From JAANXG01 sp963731035 (GTDB lineage Bacteria > Pseudomonadota > Gammaproteobacteria > Arenicellales > JAANXG01), in assembly GCA_963731035.1 (NCBI GenBank), contig CAVSUY010000013.1, forward strand, positions 62,001 to 126,000: a stretch of DNA of 64,000 nucleotides, given 5' to 3'. This document shows positions 16,024 to 25,482 of this stretch, piece by piece; position 1 is the stretch's first letter, and each line of letters starts with the position of its first letter. Position numbers and translations under genes: made by a program. The notes below the pieces were generated by a model. It saw nothing but the letters and a program-made list of their open reading frames with translations. It was not told where the DNA came from and made no database searches.

Positions 16024-17787
16024 GTGGAGTCACTTTCAGCTTTCGAGCTCGATGAGCACCGGCAACCCGCCATCGAAACGGTGGCAACTGCCGACAGCGA
16101 TGTCGTTCACGCTGCCAACTTCATCTCCATCAAGCGCGGCCGAGGCGAACGACTCGTGGGATATTTCAAAGTAGACCCGAGGCGCGCAGCTGCCAACCTT
16201 TGCCGGTATCTCATCATCGAGTACAGGGACCGGGGGACGGGATACTGGCTCGCGGAATACGATCGTTCCCACGGCAACATGACGGGGTCGTATCCCTGGA
16301 CCGCATCCGAGAAGATGCTCCTGTCCGACTCGGGGCGCTGGCGCCGGATTGCCCTGCGGCTGCACAACCCGCGCTGGACCGGTTCGATCAACAACGCCGA
16401 CTTCAGGATAGTGGTCGTCAACCACACCGCGGCCGAGTTCACGATCCGCTCCCTCATGCTCGCACCCGATCCGGGCGATGTCGAGATCCTGCTGGAAGGA
16501 AGCGCGGCCCACGGCGACGTTGAGCAATCGCCAACGGCCCGGAATACCGGTTTCGTCAAACCATCAGACGGCCTTGCTCTGCGCCTGCCGGCGGCGGACA
16601 ACGCATCGGTGTCCATCGTCATTCCCGTATTCAACCGGCTCGCGTACACCCACGACTGCCTGCGCGCGATCATGGAATTCACACCGCCAGTGTACGAGGT
16701 CATCGTCGTGGACGACGGTTCCACTGACGGAAGCGGCCGATACCTGTCCGGGGTACCGGGGCTGCGGCTGTTGTCCCAAGGGGAAAATCGGGGCTTTGCG
16801 AAGGCCTGCAATACCGGCGCCGCGGCGGCGCGGGGGGAATGGCTGCTGTTTCTGAACAACGACACTGTGCCGCAGCCGGGTTGGCTGACGTCCATGGTCG
16901 CCGCCGCTGAACGCGATCCGGCCATTGCGGTCGTCGGGAGCAAGCTGATTTACCCGCAGACCGGCACGATCCAACACGCCGGGGTGGCATTCAGCCATGC
17001 CAGGCTGCCGCGGCACGACTTCGAGCATCTCGACGCCGCGGACCCCGCGGTCAGCGTCGACAGGGAGGTGGACGCGGTGACCGGCGCCTGCCTGCTCACG
17101 CCGCGCGGCACCTTCCAGTTGCTCGGTGGATTCGACGAGCGCTTTCTCAACGGCTACGAGGACATTGACTACTGTTTACGCGTGAAGCAGCGGGGCGAGA
17201 AGGTGTTGTTCTGCAGCAGAAGCATTCTGCTGCACTACAAATCCGTGTCTCCCGGGCGGCTGGACGTCGAGTCGAACGACAGAAACGTCGAGCTGTTCAG
17301 GCAAGAGTGGGACGAGTTCATCGTGGAAAACACAGGGGACGACAGGCCCAGGCTCTCCCCCGGCCGTCTGCCGTACCGCCTCAAGCTGGATCCGGACGTC
17401 ATCGCGTCTCAAACCGGAGAACTGGACCACGGCATAGTCACCTGCCGCGCCGCCGAGCACCCCAGCGGCCATTGTGTGTACGGCGGCTTTCTGGAGGTCA
17501 GTGAGCCACTGACCGCCCGGGCGGCGTTTGTCCTCGAGGTTCCGAATCCTACGGCCGCCGGTCGAACCATCGCAACCTTCGACGTCTACGACTGCGTGAG
17601 CAACGACATCCTGGCGTGCGGCGTGTTGAAGGACCATACCACGGGAGCCGTGCGCGGCCGGTGCGTGGTGGAATTCAGTGCGGACGCGGGACAAATCCTC
17701 GAATTTCGCATATTCTGGCACGGCGATTGTGACCTGGTAGTCTCAGCAATCGACGTCATCAGCGCAGACAAGCCGCATGAGGACTGA
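16024..17787 (+). CDS. GT2 glycosyltransferase with N- and C-terminal beta modules
   Basis: A 587-residue protein starting at GTG six bases after the previous stop. Residues 1-165 are a beta-rich region of unknown type. Residues 195-440 are a GT2 domain, with SIVIPVFNRLAYTHDCL, VIVVDDGSTDGSGRYL, LLFLNNDTVPQPGWL and FLNGYEDIDYCLR. Residues about 455-587 repeat the C-terminal module of the preceding protein (TFDVYDCVSNDIL, LEFRIFWHG). The module may bind glycan or lipid-linked acceptor; that is inference. The last 11 bases overlap the next gene. Confidence 0.85.
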   Translation: MESLSAFELDEHRQPAIETVATADSDVVHAANFISIKRGRGERLVGYFKVDPRRAAANLCRYLIIEYRDRGTGYWLAEYDRSHGNMTGSYPWTASEKMLLSDSGRWRRIALRLHNPRWTGSINNADFRIVVVNHTAAEFTIRSLMLAPDPGDVEILLEGSAAHGDVEQSPTARNTGFVKPSDGLALRLPAADNASVSIVIPVFNRLAYTHDCLRAIMEFTPPVYEVIVVDDGSTDGSGRYLSGVPGLRLLSQGENRGFAKACNTGAAAARGEWLLFLNNDTVPQPGWLTSMVAAAERDPAIAVVGSKLIYPQTGTIQHAGVAFSHARLPRHDFEHLDAADPAVSVDREVDAVTGACLLTPRGTFQLLGGFDERFLNGYEDIDYCLRVKQRGEKVLFCSRSILLHYKSVSPGRLDVESNDRNVELFRQEWDEFIVENTGDDRPRLSPGRLPYRLKLDPDVIASQTGELDHGIVTCRAAEHPSGHCVYGGFLEVSEPLTARAAFVLEVPNPTAAGRTIATFDVYDCVSNDILACGVLKDHTTGAVRGRCVVEFSADAGQILEFRIFWHGDCDLVVSAIDVISADKPHED

Positions 17788-19270
17788 ACAGGAACTGATA
17801 CCGTTTGCACCCGGAGATCTGCCGCCGGGCCCGTGGCTGGTTTTTGCGCCGCATCCCGATGATGAGTCGTTCGGCATGGGCGGCACCCTGATACGGGCTC
17901 GAGAGGCGGGCGTTCCGGTGGAAATCGTCTTCGTCACCGACGGCTCGAAGGGAGGTCGGAAGGGCGAGGACCCGGCGACGGTCGCCGAGATCCGCCGGGA
18001 CGAAGCGCTGTCCGCCTGCCGGCACCTGGGGATCCGCAACTGCTACTTCTGGCAGCAGCCGGACCGCGCATTGCGCAATGAGAGCGGGCTTGCGGACGCC
18101 GTCGCGGCGCTGGTGGAGAAAACGACACCGGCCTGCGTCTATCTCCCTTCGTGTCTCGAGCTCCATCCGGACCACAGGACCACCGCTCATATCGTGTGGG
18201 ATGGTCTGCGAAAAGTTAAGGATTTCAAGGGAGACGTCGTGGCCTATGACATCTGCACCCAGGGTCCGGCAAATCTGATGGTGGACATCACGGAGGTGGT
18301 GGACGAAAAGCGGGAGGTGATGGCGCGCTATCGGAGCCAGATCGAGAACGGCAGGTACATCGAAGTCATCGAAGCACTGGATCGCGCGCGCACTCTTACG
18401 TTGCCGGACGAATGCCGGGCCGCGGAAGGATTCTATCGTTACGACTTCTCTCCCCTTGTGCCGCTCGAACAACGGGCGCTTCCGTGGTTTCATCGCTTCC
18501 TGGAAAAGGCCGAGGGGTACGGCGCGCCGCTGGTATCGGTCATCGTCCGCACCCGCGACCGCAGGGAGTGGCTCGGCGAGGCCCTGGCATCAGTGGCTGC
18601 GCAGGACTACCCGCGCATCGAGTTGGTGGTTATCAACGACGGAGGAGAGAACGTTTCCCATGTCGTCGAGGCCTTCGGCAGGAACCTCGAGGCCCTGAAG
18701 CACATTCGGCTGACGGAGAGCGTGGGTCGGGTCGCCGCCGCCAACAAGGGGCTGGAGAACGCGGCCGGGGATTATTTCCTGTTTCTGGATGACGACGACT
18801 GGCTGGATCCTCCTCACATCTCGAACCTGGTCCGTACCCTCGAGGCCGATCCCAAGGCCTTGGTCGCGTACGCAGGCGTCAGGGTGACTGCGCCTGGCGG
18901 CAGCGAACGAGAAGCGTTCAACGAACCTTTTGACCGCAACCGGATGTACTACGAGAACTACATCCCCATTCACGCGGCGCTGGTTTCCCGGGCCGTGATC
19001 GACGCCGGTTTACGCTTCGATGAATCCCTGGACGTATTCGAAGACTGGGACTTCTGGCTCCAGATCATGCAAAGAACGATCGTGTTCCTTCACCACGACG
19101 CGGTGACCGCACACTACCGGGTCAATCACGACCAGGGCATCGGAGTGCGGGGGGGCCATGACGAAGCCCGGCGCTTGATCTATGCCAGATGGTCCAAAAC
19201 CTGGGGGATAGCCGAGATCGACGACCTCCTGACGAGGCTGGCGCTGCTGTCCCCGGGAACCCGCCCCTAG
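17777..19270 (+). CDS. PIG-L deacetylase-GT2 glycosyltransferase fusion
   Basis: A 497-residue fusion. Residues 1-235 are a PIG-L/LmbE zinc deacetylase: APHPDDESFGMGG near residue 24 supplies the first His-Asp-Asp ligands, and ELHPDHRTT near 132 the second histidine. Such enzymes remove acetyl from N-acetylglucosamine-type sugars. Residues 250-480 are a GT2 domain, with VSVIVRTRDRREWL, LVVINDGGEN, FLFLDDDDWLDPPH and FEDWDFWLQI. Joining the two suggests deacetylation of a sugar that the second half transfers or extends. It overlaps the preceding gene by 11 bases. Confidence 0.88.
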   Translation: MRTEQELIPFAPGDLPPGPWLVFAPHPDDESFGMGGTLIRAREAGVPVEIVFVTDGSKGGRKGEDPATVAEIRRDEALSACRHLGIRNCYFWQQPDRALRNESGLADAVAALVEKTTPACVYLPSCLELHPDHRTTAHIVWDGLRKVKDFKGDVVAYDICTQGPANLMVDITEVVDEKREVMARYRSQIENGRYIEVIEALDRARTLTLPDECRAAEGFYRYDFSPLVPLEQRALPWFHRFLEKAEGYGAPLVSVIVRTRDRREWLGEALASVAAQDYPRIELVVINDGGENVSHVVEAFGRNLEALKHIRLTESVGRVAAANKGLENAAGDYFLFLDDDDWLDPPHISNLVRTLEADPKALVAYAGVRVTAPGGSEREAFNEPFDRNRMYYENYIPIHAALVSRAVIDAGLRFDESLDVFEDWDFWLQIMQRTIVFLHHDAVTAHYRVNHDQGIGVRGGHDEARRLIYARWSKTWGIAEIDDLLTRLALLSPGTRP

Positions 19271-19282
19271 GGCAAGACACGC

Positions 19283-20218
19283 ATGGCGGCGGAATCCGGC
19301 CTTGCCCTGATCTGGGTTCACTACCGCACGCCCGAATTGCTGCGCGAGAGCATCGACGCCGCGCGGTCCGACCTGGCCTTCTCGGGAATCATGGGCGAGC
19401 TGGTGGTGGTGGAGAACGGAGGCCTCGAACGGGATCCAGCGAACGTGACCGTGCTGCGGCCGGAACGAAACATTGGCTACGCGGGCGGAGTCAATCTCGG
19501 GGTCGCCTACACCAGCGCTCCCAACATCGTCGTCATGAATCCAGACGTACTGGTCGAGCCCGGATGCATACCCGCCCTGCTCGACGCACTGTCGGACCAT
19601 GCGATCGCCGCTCCAAACCTATTCCTGGATCGCGCCTGTACATTTCGGCTGCCTCCCACGGAGCAGCGTGATTTCCTGTCCACCTGCGTGGCCGAGTTGG
19701 GCCGGCACCACCCGCAGTGGACCCGCTATGCCCGCCGCCGCTGGCGCCGGCACGCGCACCGGCACTGGTTGTGCCCATCCGGCACCGTGGAAAGCCACGA
19801 CCTCAGCGGCGCCATGCTGGCATTCACCCGCAAGGCGTTCGAGACCGTGGGACCTTGGGACGAAGGCTATCAGCTCTATTTCGAGGAGACGGACTGGCTC
19901 ACTCGGGCCGCGAACATGAGGCAGCGATCGGCCTTTGTCGCCGCCGCAATGGCGGCGCATCTGTATGCCCAGAGCACCCGGCGCGAATCGCGAGAGCGCG
20001 GCTTGGTTTGCGCAAAGCAACCGGCGCTTCGAGCTGAAGCATTTCCGTCCCTGGCAGCGGCTTGTCCTTCGCCTGATTCGCGCCCGTTCCCACGGCCCCG
20101 CAGTTCCGGAAACGGGAGACCCGGGGCCACCCACGAGCGCCGCCTGGGCCGAGCTATCGGTGAGCCAATGCGGGTATCCCGCTACAGCGGCATGGGTCCA
20201 AGATCCGAAGTCATTTGA
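19283..20218 (+). CDS. GT2 glycosyltransferase, frameshifted near its end
   Basis: The first 235 residues read as a GT2 enzyme: LIWVHYRTPELLRES, ERNIGYAGGVNLGVAY, IVVMNPDVLVEPG, SHDLSGAMLAFTRKAF and LYFEETDWLTRAA. After about base 19985 the frame loses family character (RGLVCAKQPALRAEAF), whereas the +1-shifted frame continues as AAWFAQSNRRFELKHF, the normal end of such enzymes. A one-base indel around 19975-19995 is therefore likely. It starts 12 bases after the PIG-L fusion, in the same operon. Confidence 0.75.
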   Translation: MAAESGLALIWVHYRTPELLRESIDAARSDLAFSGIMGELVVVENGGLERDPANVTVLRPERNIGYAGGVNLGVAYTSAPNIVVMNPDVLVEPGCIPALLDALSDHAIAAPNLFLDRACTFRLPPTEQRDFLSTCVAELGRHHPQWTRYARRRWRRHAHRHWLCPSGTVESHDLSGAMLAFTRKAFETVGPWDEGYQLYFEETDWLTRAANMRQRSAFVAAAMAAHLYAQSTRRESRERGLVCAKQPALRAEAFPSLAAACPSPDSRPFPRPRSSGNGRPGATHERRLGRAIGEPMRVSRYSGMGPRSEVI

Positions 20219-20333
20219 CACAGGCGGCGTGGGCATCGTGGTCGAGCACATCTCCAACGAACCCTGCTGGCTGCGCTGGGTTGACGATCGGCGGATGGAA
20301 TCTGCCGCCACCCGCTACCCGTGGCCCCAGTGA
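19976..20333 (+). pseudogene. Displaced C-terminal part of the preceding GT2 gene
   Basis: The frame containing AAWFAQSNRRFELKHFRP runs to a stop at 20333 and is the expected C-terminal extension of the GT2 gene, about 115 residues. It has no start codon or ribosome site of its own. Either the gene is broken or one base is wrong in the assembly. Confidence 0.6.
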
Positions 20334-20364
20334 CGGACCGTCGCCGCTCCGCGATTGCCCGTTC

Positions 20365-22185
20365 TTAAAACAGATCGCTGTCACCGTGAGTGAAATAGAA
20401 CCTGCGGCCGATATCGCCGGCCCCGAACGAAGACTCGAAGCCGGTTATGCATAGATCCAGGTGCTGAAATTGACGAGAAGCCTCGAAACCAAGCTTTGCA
20501 AGAACATGCATCCACCAACCCGGATTTCGCGAAAACCATCCACCCACGTGTTTGATCTCGTATCCCTGCCCTGAAAGAAAGGAGATCCCCCCTGCCAGAG
20601 CGGTCCCTGCAGCAATATCAGTACCCCCACTGCGCTCGAAGAGTGCATCACCCACAATGAGGGTGTCCTCCTCGACGCGAGTCAGCCACCAACCTGCAGG
20701 CACGCCATCTCGATAGACAACAAAGAAATAGTGTCGGAAATCTGGATGCTCGACGTATCTCCATTTCAAGTACTCACTGTCTCTCGCCACCAGCCATCCA
20801 TACTGACCGCGGGCGCGTTCGAATACGTGGTCCGACCAACTTCCAATATCCGATGTACAGTCCACACGGTGGACGCCTTGTGGTTCTGGATGAAAGCGAG
20901 CACACAACTCCAGTAGTCGGCGGCCATCGAGGCGCCAGTCATAGACGTGTGCCGCCACCGCGTAGTTCAGAAATCGTTTTCCGAGTTGCTGTATTTTTGA
21001 AGTGTTGAAGCCGTAGGCAAAAGGTATTCGGTTCTCGAAATATTGTCGGGTGTAGTGGCGCCAAGCGCGACCCAGCAGACTTGTCCTTCCAAGGCCGACA
21101 CCACGGTAACGTTGATGTGTGAATGTATCTCCAACATGATGAACTACCTGGCGACCACGTTCTCCAAGCCAAACCGGGACTGGATAGCCGGCGTAGTGGG
21201 CCGCGAGAATACCGCCGTCCCAGACAAGGGAAGCATACGGCCCTCCGTAGGGGTTGAGACGAAATTTCCACTGCCAGTGCTCTTCGCTGCGAGTCACTCC
21301 GAATGCTTCCTTGAATCCTTCCAAAATCTTTGCTTCGTCGCCGGATCGATAGGAGCGAACCTTGAAGCAACTCAATCTCAAATCCCAGATCTCGTACCCC
21401 AACTTGCCGCAGTTGCGGAGATCATCGCGCGTTTTCCAGGCCTCGATCTCACGGTCCAGATTCGTCCTCCCATGATCGCCGACCGACGAATCCCCGGACT
21501 TCATTGTTTCTAGGACAGATGACGCCCAAGCGTAAGTCGGGGCTACGTTCTCTTCGATTCGCTCGTGATGTCGGACGAAAAATCCGGTTGCCGCGAAGCT
21601 CGCTTCCACCTCAGAGAAGTCGTGTACCGCTATGCCGGCACAACTGTCTGCGTCGCAGCACACTTCGTCCGCCAGAACCACACGACTGTTCTCATCTCTC
21701 AGCAGGGACGCCAGTCCGCCAAACAGGGCATGCAGATCATCAAATTCGGCAAGTAAGTCGCGTACTACTATCGTATCGAATCGATGCCCTAGAGCCTCTT
21801 CGAGCCCTCCCGCCAAGAATGGCATGACTGCCTTTTCGTCCCTTTCGTGGATGGCAACTTCCCTTTGCCCATCATCCGGCCTCAGGACATCGACAAGATA
21901 TCCTTGCTCCCGGAGCTCTTTCAGATCATCGTCGACTTCTTCGGCGACAAACAGCAGTCTAGAGGGTGCCTTCGATGCGTAGCGACATAGATGGTGCAGC
22001 AGTGAACGCTGTGCATGTCCGGCATTCACAGGGTTATCCTCGTCTTCACGTGCCGGCCACCATCCGAAGTGTCGAATTTCACCGCCCGTGACGCGGTGGA
22101 TACCTTCGAGCAACTCCAATGTGCTCGGAGCCTTTTCTTTAACGTTTTTCACACAATGTTGTCTGTGCACACGGCGCGGCGACAA
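20365..22185 (-). CDS. Methyltransferase-like / GNAT acetyltransferase two-domain protein
   Basis: About 600 residues, on the strand opposite to the surrounding glycosyltransferases and visibly less GC-rich. Residues 30-230 look like a SAM methyltransferase-type fold (RFDTIVVRDLLAEFDD, SRVVLADEVCCD), without a clear glycine-rich SAM loop. Residues 290-600 look like tandem GNAT-type acyltransferase folds (HWQWKFRLNPYGG, FTHQRYRGVGLGRTSL, YLKWRYVEHPDFRHYF). It may acylate a glycan or a sugar intermediate. The farthest start is TTG at 22185; GTG at 22170 or 22152 is equally possible and would reduce the overlap with the SGNH remnant upstream. Confidence 0.7.
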   Translation of the reverse strand: MSPRRVHRQHCVKNVKEKAPSTLELLEGIHRVTGGEIRHFGWWPAREDEDNPVNAGHAQRSLLHHLCRYASKAPSRLLFVAEEVDDDLKELREQGYLVDVLRPDDGQREVAIHERDEKAVMPFLAGGLEEALGHRFDTIVVRDLLAEFDDLHALFGGLASLLRDENSRVVLADEVCCDADSCAGIAVHDFSEVEASFAATGFFVRHHERIEENVAPTYAWASSVLETMKSGDSSVGDHGRTNLDREIEAWKTRDDLRNCGKLGYEIWDLRLSCFKVRSYRSGDEAKILEGFKEAFGVTRSEEHWQWKFRLNPYGGPYASLVWDGGILAAHYAGYPVPVWLGERGRQVVHHVGDTFTHQRYRGVGLGRTSLLGRAWRHYTRQYFENRIPFAYGFNTSKIQQLGKRFLNYAVAAHVYDWRLDGRRLLELCARFHPEPQGVHRVDCTSDIGSWSDHVFERARGQYGWLVARDSEYLKWRYVEHPDFRHYFFVVYRDGVPAGWWLTRVEEDTLIVGDALFERSGGTDIAAGTALAGGISFLSGQGYEIKHVGGWFSRNPGWWMHVLAKLGFEASRQFQHLDLCITGFESSFGAGDIGRRFYFTHGDSDLF

Positions 22186-23012
22186 AATTTCGTGTCCGTT
22201 GTGTCGCGCCGATGGAATTGAGATGGAACGCCGTGTTGTAGATATATTTCGAGGGGATGAACCCCCGGTTCTCCAATCTTATAAAGGGGACGTCCATCTT
22301 TTCATAGAAGAGAGGCAGGGAACCAACCAGGCGTTTGTATGATTCGCGATACAACTCGTGGTCCCGGACGGCCGGCCATGTTGCATAGATCGTTACCCCC
22401 GTATGTTTGGCGGCATCTATCAATCCCACTATTGACTGCAGATTCGGCGACCTTGGCTCTAGGAAAAGCTGGGCCTGTCGAGCGGGCAAGTTCCTCGAAT
22501 CCATGGCGAAATTCGACCTTCGCTCATCGCGCACGTCGAAGTTGTCGTCGACGCGACGGTCACCTCGGACGGAGAACATATCAACACTCCACGGGCCGAG
22601 CGGCCTGCCCGGCCGGCTTCCCGGGGGGTTCGTTGATAATGATATTAGCCTCCGCAAGGTAAAGGACCTAAAGAACCGGAGTTGATGGCTCAAGTCAAGA
22701 GTACGCCAATATCCATCGCGACGCGCCCAGGAGACGAACGCAGCACGATCGTTGACAAGTGTATCGCCGGTAAGCAACGGGTATTCGAAGATCACCAGTA
22801 GAACGTCTCCTCTTCTCGGCAGCTGCTCTGCAGAGAATGAGAGGCAACCCGGCCCGAGGCCACCATGCAGGCTGGAACAGACGGATCGACACTTCCCGCT
22901 CCGCCAGCGAAACAAGAACGCCATGATTGCCCCACCAGTATCGAGCGACCAGAGACGCCGCGATGACTGCGGGCAAGAATGCCAAGAGAAAAACCAGAGA
23001 GTTGAACAACAT
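22139..23012 (-). pseudogene. SGNH-like esterase/acetyltransferase remnant with MBOAT-like N-terminus
   Basis: From 23012 the minus strand begins MLFNSLVFLLAFLPAV, the usual opening of MBOAT acyltransferases, and passes directly into WGNHGVLVSLAEREVS, resembling the start of an SGNH-like domain. A frameshift near 22890 then leads into LHGGLGPGCLSFSAEQ and GDVLLVIFEYPLLTGD, and the domain ends with SKYIYNTAFHLNSIGATQRT. The pieces fit a polysaccharide O-acetylation or deacetylation protein that has lost its middle and frame. It overlaps the start of the methyltransferase-GNAT gene. Confidence 0.55.
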
Positions 23013-23218
23013 AGCTCGCGGTCGCTCCTAGTCGAACCAGATGCATTGGCGGGCAAACGCGCAGCCTACCGGTGGCTCTCGCAAAAGCACGAACCACAAT
23101 GCCACGGCAAATGAATATAGAATACTTCTACGGGATCTGACAATTCCCCGGGAAATCACAACGCCGACGCGGTGTCGACAGGCGAGAACAAGTCCGATAT
23201 GCTGATTCGTGCCGTGCG

Positions 23219-24475
23219 ATGGAAAAGGATGCTTGCAGGATGTCGGTCGTCAAGAAACAACTGATCGATATAGCGCACGTTCCACCATTCCTCATTCATC
23301 TCGACGACGAAGGAGACCATTCCAGATGTCACCACACACGGAAGAAGTCTTCAGCCGGTAGCGCGTCCGAAGAGAGAACCCGTGTTGGGTTAAATCAGCT
23401 CGTCGTAGATCCTTTCCTGCAGTTCAACGGACGTGATATCTACAACCCGCTGACCGGACGTCGGATAAACGCCGAATCACACGATGCCAGACTCATCGAA
23501 GACTGCGTTCGTGATCCCAGACTCATCGGTTGCTTGTCTGTACGCGAGACTGATAATCTGGCAAGAGACGGGTGGATTGTGGAAGACGATGGCGCGCTGG
23601 CACATCGCTTCCAGCTACGATTCGTATCCCTGGAATCGCATACGATCTGCAACCAGGCCTGCTATTTCTGCCCGGTGAGCACGGACCCCAGAGCACAGGA
23701 GTTCATGCCGGACGATCTGTACTGGTCCATAGTGGAACAGCTTGCCAGCTACAGAGCCACCCTCGTGGCAGTATTCATGATGAGCTACAACGAGCCGTCC
23801 CTGGATCCGCGGTTCGTGGATCATGTGCGTCTGCTCCGGGAATCGGGACTACCGCCCGCGGTAAATAGCGAACGGAACCGGCTTGACGCCTGGAAAAATC
23901 GACGAGATCAACGCGGCGGGGGGACTGGTATACCTGGAGGTCAATCTGTCGACTCTGGATCGGGAGAAGTACGAGAATGATCGTGCGGGCGACCACCTGG
24001 GCATCGTATTGCGAAATCTTGACTATCTGAGCTACTCACCCGGTCTCCGACCGGATGGAGATATCCGTACTGGGACATGCAGACGAAGCGCATGACGGAA
24101 CTTTTCGCGAGATGGAACGGACGATTTGCCGGCTCACCGTTCCACGTGCGTTCCGGCGAGATCATGGACCGAGCAGGGCACGTCAGGACCGGCCGTCAGC
24201 CGCCGGCCCCGATACAGCATCTGCGGGGCTGCGACAATACCGGCTCGAGAACAGTGGAGCACCTGCACATTACACCGCAGGGTCAGTGCGTGATCTGTTG
24301 TCAGGACTACTTCGGAAAGTACGTGGTGGGGGACCTGCGAACCCAGACTATCGACGACGTCCTGAAAGGCGACGAGTTCGCGCGCGTACGGCGTCGGACC
24401 TACGGTATGGAGCAGGCACCCGACAACTTCTTGTGCCGCAAATGCGTGTTCGCCGTTCAGGCACCCGTGTCGTGA
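23219..24475 (+). pseudogene. Radical SAM/SPASM protein, frameshifted
   Basis: The pieces read in order. A 5' part has the CxxxCxxC cluster (HTICNQACYFCPVS) near residue 145 and ends in-family at about 23870. A second frame carries GKIDEINAAGGLVYLEVNLS (23895-24060). A third frame carries a SPASM-like end, LHITPQGQCVICCQDYFGKY and NFLCRKCVFA (24250-24475). At least two frame changes are needed. An intact version would be an iron-sulfur radical enzyme modifying a sugar or peptide. Confidence 0.65.
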
Positions 24476-24652
24476 GACCGACTGGCGCTGATCTACCAGT
24501 TTATGTCGTGCTTCGCAAACGAGCTTTTAAGTGACCGAACGCGCGCCGGCGACGCCGACCTTGCACCGGGTGCCGATGTGCAACAAGCGGCATCGTTGAT
24601 AATATCGCCGTGATGAGACCGCAGATACCGGTCTAATGAGCCCGGATCATCG

Positions 24653-25482
24653 ATGAAGCGCGATCGGATCGTCGTATTCGGGCTTTACAAGACGGGGACG
24701 ACGGCGCTGTTCCACAACATAAAGAACTCCCTCTCGCATCCTCCGCGCCTGTTGCACGAAGCGGAAAAGTTTATCCCTGAATCCCGTGACCGGGAGACCG
24801 GCGTTCTGGCTAAAGTGATAATCGGCCACGAGAGCGTAGATTATGCTTCCTTCATGCAGTTTGAAAGAAAGTTCTGGTCATCCGGGACCCAAGAGACTGG
24901 ATCATCAGCGGCTGTCTCTTCCTGACGCAGGAAATCGAGCGCATTTACCTCGATTCCGCTGCCGTGAAAGATATCGTCGGTGCCCTGCGGAAGAAGGAAC
25001 TGCTCACCGAAGGCAGTCCCTTTCAGTTTGATTCTCGAAAAGGTGTTGGCGTACTCGGCACTGAGCAGCATTGACGCGTTTCTCGCAGTGGGCCGGGCAG
25101 ATTCTGGGTACGGTAATTGAATTCGAAGCTCGGCTCGACGCGGGATTTCGAATCGGGTACGAGGATTTCGTCGACAGACGGGTAACGCGAGCTCAGCTGC
25201 TATCTCGGAATTGTAATCGGCGACGACATCTCCATGGGCAGGCAGTTTGCGCACGTTGCAAGATCGGCGACCTACGGAAACTGGAAGTCATGGTTTACCA
25301 AGGAGAGATGTCGAACTGTTCGCGCCGGTTTTCGATCCGTTTCTAGTCGTACTACGGCTACGACACGCGACTGGCGGCTGGCGGAGCAGCCGATACTGGA
25401 ACCTGCGCTGGGCTCCGGCTACGTCATGCGCATTGTACGAAAGGAAGCGCCAAGCTTCAGCGGGCTCGACGGAGACGGCCAA
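24653..25482 (+). pseudogene. Sulfotransferase, multiply frameshifted
   Basis: The ATG begins a PAPS-binding loop, RIVVFGLYKTGTTALFHN. The 3'-phosphate motif VLVIRDPRDWIISG follows in another frame near 24875, YEDFVD in a third near 25160, and ATYGNWKSWFTKE and DTRDWRLAEQPILEP near 25270-25400. These are the successive blocks of a cytosolic sulfotransferase domain, spread over several frames, so four or more indels separate it from an intact gene. It would sulfate a glycan or lipid. Confidence 0.6.

Noticed and set aside
17716..17734. TGGCAC-N5-TTG as a sigma-54 promoter
   Set aside because: It lies inside the C-terminal coding part of a glycosyltransferase, and the final -12 base is wrong.
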